Shown: positions 3,241 to 6,043 of the stretch, piece by piece | How the letters are laid out: each line of letters opens with the position of its first letter | Position numbering within the stretch: the first letter of the stretch is position 1 | Assembly (NCBI GenBank): GCA_031258665.1 | Contig: JAIRML010000053.1 | Span: 1-6,043 of the forward strand | Source: Oscillospiraceae bacterium | GTDB taxonomy: Bacteria > Bacillota > Clostridia > Oscillospirales > UBA929 | Length of the DNA: 6,043 nucleotides | Reading direction: 5' to 3' | Notes under the pieces: model-generated | Databases searched by the model: none | Seen by the model: only the letters and a program-made list of their open reading frames with translations | What the model was told of the DNA's origin: nothing | Program-made: the position numbers and the translations under genes

Positions 3241-6043
3241 TCAGGCGGCCGCGGCGGTCCACTCGTACTGCACGATGAGGCGTTCGGCGACAATGAGAGC
3301 CGTCTCACGCGTCAGCTTGCCGAGCGGGTCAAACTGGAGGCCGCCCGCGCCGCCCAGCATGATCTCGTGCCGCTGGCAGTAGGCCACGTAGGGGACTGCC
3401 CAGGACGAGATCGAGGCGAGGTCGGCAAAGTCCGGCGCGCCGGCGTCGTTGGTGGAGACGCTCTCCACATTGGCAATGACGGCGCACAGGATCTTGGCGG
3501 TCTGTTCGCGGGTCAGCAGACCGCCCGGTGTGAATTTGGCGGGCGAGGTGCCGTCCACCAGGGCGGCGGTCCGGGCCTTTTCGATGGACACCCTGTGCGC
3601 GCTGTCCGCGATGTCGGTGAAGGGTGAGGAGAAGTCCGTCGCGGCGCCTTTGACGTACTCATAGACGCTGACAATGATGGCCATAAATTCGTCGCGGCGG
3701 ATGGGCGCCTGGAAGTCGCCCGCCAGACCCTCCGGAATGAGACCGCGCGCGTTGAAGGCGTCGACCTCGGCCTGGGCCCAAGAAGAAAGCCCGGTCAGGG
3801 GCAGGGGCGCCAACGGCGTGTCGCCGTCCGCCGCCTCCTGGCCGACGTTCGAATTGGTGTCGCTGCGGAAGGAGCTTACATAGTTTTTGTTGGCATTGCT
3901 GATCACGGGTTGCCGCGTGGGCTGCTGCTCAGTGGGTTGCTGAGGGGATTGCTGCGCGGGCTGCTGTGTGGATCCAGTTGGCGGTTGAGGAGACTCCTCC
4001 TGCTCAGTGGGTGTCTCGAGAAGTACCAATCCCCGCTCCGCCTCCGCCAAAGCGGACCGCGCGTCGTCCACAACGGACTGGTCGTCCGCGGTCAGAGCTT
4101 CGTCATCCAATACCGCCTCGGCGTGGGTCAGCGCGAAGCGCAGCGGGGCGACGGACGCCGGGGTGTAGCGTGTGAGGTCCAGCGCCTGGAGCGCTCGATA
4201 CGTGGTGTTCAACAAGGACTTGTCCGCGCGCAGACGCAGGGCGATGATCGCGTCGGTCAAGGCGTCCCAAGCCGCCTCTACCTCGGGCGCCAGGGCGTCG
4301 CCATCGGCGAACACCGCCTCGGCCTGGGCAAAAGCCGTGAGGAACTCGACCTTCCCGGCCTCGATATAGCGGTCCAGCTCGGCGGTGAAGAGGTCGGCCC
4401 TCTCAATGCTCTGCGCCAGTCTGGTCTTATCGCCCTTGAGGAAGCCGGATTTGTGGACGTACCCCAGGAGGATAAGCTCCGCCTCCAGCACCTCGGCCGG
4501 CGTGGCGTACGGCGCGGCCTCGATGGCCAGCGCCGACTCGTACGCCGCCAGGAAGCCGGTGCGCACCGAGTCGATCAGGCGGTCCGCCGTGCCGTCCTCG
4601 ATCAGCGCCGCAGCCTCTGCGAGAACTTTGACGAGGAAGGACTTGTCCGTCGCGGACAGGAGCCCGTCGTAGCCGTCGGCGAGGGCGAACAGCGCGTCCT
4701 CATACGCCTGCGCGGGGGCGCCGTCCAGGGTCTGGGCATCGGCGAGCGCGGCGCGCAGGGCGTCGGCGGTTTCCGATGTGTAGAGGGTGAGATCCATGCT
4801 CTGGACGGCCGCGATCAGCGTGTCCAGCTTCTCAATGACCCGGGCGTCCGGCAGGGGCGGGGTGTGGATGGCGTCCACGCGGTGGGGGTAGGCCTGCTCG
4901 TAGGCGTAGGCCAGTTTGATCAGGACGCCGTCGTCCCAGGCGCGGCCCACCAAGTCGACGCAGATGGGCATGCCGGCCGGGTACGAGGGGCCGTTTATGC
5001 CGTCGGTGGCGCCGATGGGGACCACGAGATCCGGGAAGCCGCCGTGGGAGACAATGCCCTGAAGATAGTTGGCGTTGTCACCGGCCGTGCCGCCCGTCGT
5101 GGCCGGGCCCCGCCACATGAAGTAGGCGAAGCAGTCCAGATTATAGGCGTCCAGATAGGCGGACAGGGCGGCCTGGTAGAGGTTGCGGTTCGACAGAAAG
5201 ATCTTCCAGCCGTTGTCCGGCCGGTTGCGGTAGCCCGCCTCCCAGTCGTAGTTGGCGTTGCCGCTTTTGATGTTGTCGGCGTTGCTGGTGATGCTGGAGA
5301 TCATGTAGTCGCCGGTCCCGTCGCGGGCGTAAGTGCCTTTTTCGCTGATGTCGATTTGCGAGTGGACCGGGTTGATGCCGAAGCGCCCCACCGCCTCGGT
5401 GATGCCGCGCGCTTTGATCTCCTCGGTGGTCGGCAGGGCGCGGAAGTACTGCTCGATGTCGATGGGCCCCCATCCGGCGTTCAGCACGGGCCCGTCCGGC
5501 GTGTTGGGGTTGCGGTAGAGCGGGCTGTAATAGGTCTGGTAGGGGAAGTCGACATCCACAAAGACGGCGCCGGCGGCTTCCATGTCCGCCTGCCACTGTT
5601 CGTGGGCGGGGTTCGCGGCCAGATACGCCTCCAGCGTGCCGCCGCTGTCCGGCTCTGCCCAGCGGGAGGCCGACAGCCAGCCGATGCGGGCGGTGGACAG
5701 CGCGCCGGCGTCCAGATAGTCGGTGTAGGTGTCGGGGATCTTGCTGTCGGCGTCTCTAGTGATGTCGTCCTGCGGGTCGGTGCCCACGATGGCGTCCATC
5801 ATGTAGGCGATGTCGGTGGCGGTCCGGGCCAGCGGCCCGGTGACGTCACGGGCCAGCACCAGCGGGATGACGCCCTCGCGGCTGGTGACGCCCCAGGTGG
5901 GTTTCAGCGCGAACAGACCGTTCGCGTGGCCGGGGGAGCGGATGGAGCCGCCGGTGTCGGTGCCCAGGGAGGCCAGGCCGAAGTTGGCGGCGACCGCGAC
6001 GCCGGAGCCGCCCGAGGAGCCGCCCGAGGCGCGGTTGGCGAGG
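3241..6043 (-). CDS. Cell-surface amidase with FIVAR-like repeats and three SLH domains, N-terminus outside window
   Basis: At least 933 residues; the frame is open to the right window edge, so the start is not visible. Residues below count from the first full codon (6040-6042). Residues 1 to about 391 are an amidase-signature hydrolase, a family that hydrolyses carboxamides through a Ser-cisSer-Lys triad. GGSSGGS (7-13) carries the cis-serine S9, and GTDTGGSIRSPG (27-38) carries the nucleophile S33, aligned with Ser217 and Ser241 of fatty acid amide hydrolase. RDVTGPLART (65-74), GFPDLVVPIG (335-344) and GMPICVDLVGR (357-367) are further family landmarks. The catalytic Lys should lie upstream of the window. 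Residues 401-676 are four helical FIVAR-like repeats, 677-746 a Pro/Gln/Thr-rich linker, and 749-923 three SLH domains that normally bind pyruvylated secondary cell-wall polymer. The protein is therefore expected to be secreted and anchored to the cell wall, although a signal peptide cannot be seen. The substrate is unknown. The internal GTG at 5857-5859 is not the true start, since it would remove both catalytic serines. The gene is convergent with the M3 peptidase gene; its regulation is not visible. Confidence 0.9.
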   Translation of the reverse strand, partial: LANRASGGSSGGSGVAVAANFGLASLGTDTGGSIRSPGHANGLFALKPTWGVTSREGVIPLVLARDVTGPLARTATDIAYMMDAIVGTDPQDDITRDADSKIPDTYTDYLDAGALSTARIGWLSASRWAEPDSGGTLEAYLAANPAHEQWQADMEAAGAVFVDVDFPYQTYYSPLYRNPNTPDGPVLNAGWGPIDIEQYFRALPTTEEIKARGITEAVGRFGINPVHSQIDISEKGTYARDGTGDYMISSITSNADNIKSGNANYDWEAGYRNRPDNGWKIFLSNRNLYQAALSAYLDAYNLDCFAYFMWRGPATTGGTAGDNANYLQGIVSHGGFPDLVVPIGATDGINGPSYPAGMPICVDLVGRAWDDGVLIKLAYAYEQAYPHRVDAIHTPPLPDARVIEKLDTLIAAVQSMDLTLYTSETADALRAALADAQTLDGAPAQAYEDALFALADGYDGLLSATDKSFLVKVLAEAAALIEDGTADRLIDSVRTGFLAAYESALAIEAAPYATPAEVLEAELILLGYVHKSGFLKGDKTRLAQSIERADLFTAELDRYIEAGKVEFLTAFAQAEAVFADGDALAPEVEAAWDALTDAIIALRLRADKSLLNTTYRALQALDLTRYTPASVAPLRFALTHAEAVLDDEALTADDQSVVDDARSALAEAERGLVLLETPTEQEESPQPPTGSTQQPAQQSPQQPTEQQPTRQPVISNANKNYVSSFRSDTNSNVGQEAADGDTPLAPLPLTGLSSWAQAEVDAFNARGLIPEGLAGDFQAPIRRDEFMAIIVSVYEYVKGAATDFSSPFTDIADSAHRVSIEKARTAALVDGTSPAKFTPGGLLTREQTAKILCAVIANVESVSTNDAGAPDFADLASISSWAVPYVAYCQRHEIMLGGAGGLQFDPLGKLTRETALIVAERLIVQYEWTAAAA
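3274..3798 (-). other. Three C-terminal SLH (S-layer homology) domains of the amidase protein
   Basis: SLH1 lies at about 3649-3798 (AFNARGLIPEGLAGDF then IRRDEF), SLH2 at about 3475-3624 (PFTDIADSAHRVSIEKA then LTREQTAKIL) and SLH3 at about 3274-3432 (DFADLASISSWAVPYVAYC then LTRETALIVAERL). Each has the F-x-D or W plus helix pattern and a version of the ITRAE motif (RRDE, TREQ, TRET), with the Arg kept in all three. Three SLH repeats normally form one trimeric fold that binds pyruvylated secondary cell-wall polymer. The protein ends about ten residues after SLH3. Confidence 0.88.
3805..4014 (-). other. Low-complexity Pro/Gln/Thr-rich linker of the amidase-SLH protein
   Basis: The segment between the FIVAR-like repeats and the SLH domains is rich in Pro, Gln, Thr, Ser and Glu (densest at about 3907-4002), then Asn/Ser-rich. 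PTEQ occurs twice, encoded by a 13-base direct repeat CTGCTCAGTGGGT (3925-3937 and 4000-4012 on the + strand). Such segments usually act as flexible, wall-spanning spacers in Gram-positive surface proteins. Confidence 0.75.
4015..4842 (-). repeat. Four tandem FIVAR-like repeats of about 70 codons within the amidase-SLH gene
   Basis: Four diverged helical units occupy about 4651-4842, 4432-4650, 4225-4431 and 4015-4224, in protein order from the amidase side. Units 2 to 4 open with a DKS/DKT signature (TDKSFL, GDKTRL, ADKSLL) spaced 72 and 69 residues apart. Units 1 and 4 share DLT-L/R-YT (DLTLYT, DLTRYT) followed by a long amphipathic helix rich in Ala, Asp and Glu. The pattern resembles the FIVAR family ('found in various architectures'), common in large Gram-positive surface proteins, where it serves as a spacer or a sugar- or protein-binding module. 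The repeats are diverged at DNA level. The family name is by resemblance and was not confirmed by a profile search. Confidence 0.65.

Noticed and set aside
1419..3308. A 629-codon open frame on the - strand, almost fully opposite the M3 peptidase gene
   Set aside because: It has no recognisable domain, is extremely rich in Arg, Gly and Pro, and mirrors a gene with an intact zinc site and conserved motifs. Long antisense open frames are expected in G+C-rich genes because stop codons are rare.
3196..3627. A 143-codon + strand open frame across the gap and the 3' end of the amidase-SLH gene
   Set aside because: It is opposite clear SLH domains and has no recognisable fold. The purine-rich stretch in front resembles a ribosome binding site, but no conserved protein follows.
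3907..4012. Repetitive CTG-rich DNA, considered as a possible microsatellite or CRISPR-like repeat
   Set aside because: It is in frame and encodes the Pro/Gln/Thr linker of the surface protein. The only exact repeat is 13 bases, occurring twice, with no regular spacer structure.

Overview
The window is G+C-rich throughout and comes from a Gram-positive-type bacterium, most likely a high-GC member of the Clostridia (Firmicutes). The reasons are the arrangement Mur ligase - D-Ala-D-Ala ligase - M3 oligopeptidase, strong purine-rich ribosome binding sites with GTG starts, and a large protein ending in three S-layer homology (SLH) domains. This placement is inferred from gene content and protein style, not from a database search.

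Left part (1-3107, + strand): three tightly packed genes that look like one transcription unit. First is the last 61 codons of a Mur-ligase-like protein. After a 44-base gap comes a complete D-alanine--D-alanine ligase (232-1413). Its stop overlaps by 4 bases (GTGA) the start of a complete zinc-dependent M3-family oligoendopeptidase (1410-3107). The first two genes belong to cytoplasmic peptidoglycan precursor synthesis: making D-Ala-D-Ala and, probably, joining it or a related amino acid to UDP-MurNAc-peptide. The M3 enzyme is a cytoplasmic peptide-degrading enzyme and may simply be co-transcribed, or may recycle peptides.

Middle (3108-3240): a short gap between convergent genes. It holds a perfect 15-bp G+C-rich inverted repeat (extendable to 17 pairs) and a small second hairpin, with no clear T tract on either side. 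It is probably a shared bidirectional transcription end.

Right part (3241-6043, - strand): one very long reading frame that runs off the right edge, at least 933 residues. It contains most of an amidase-signature hydrolase, four roughly 70-residue helical FIVAR-like repeats, a Pro/Gln/Thr-rich linker and three C-terminal SLH domains. This reads as an amidase tethered to the cell wall. It is the most distinctive item in the window. Its N-terminus, including the expected catalytic lysine and any signal peptide, lies beyond the window.

I saw no tRNA, rRNA, CRISPR array, insertion sequence or prophage gene, and no clearly undescribed multi-gene system. The amidase-FIVAR-SLH protein is the best candidate for follow-up.
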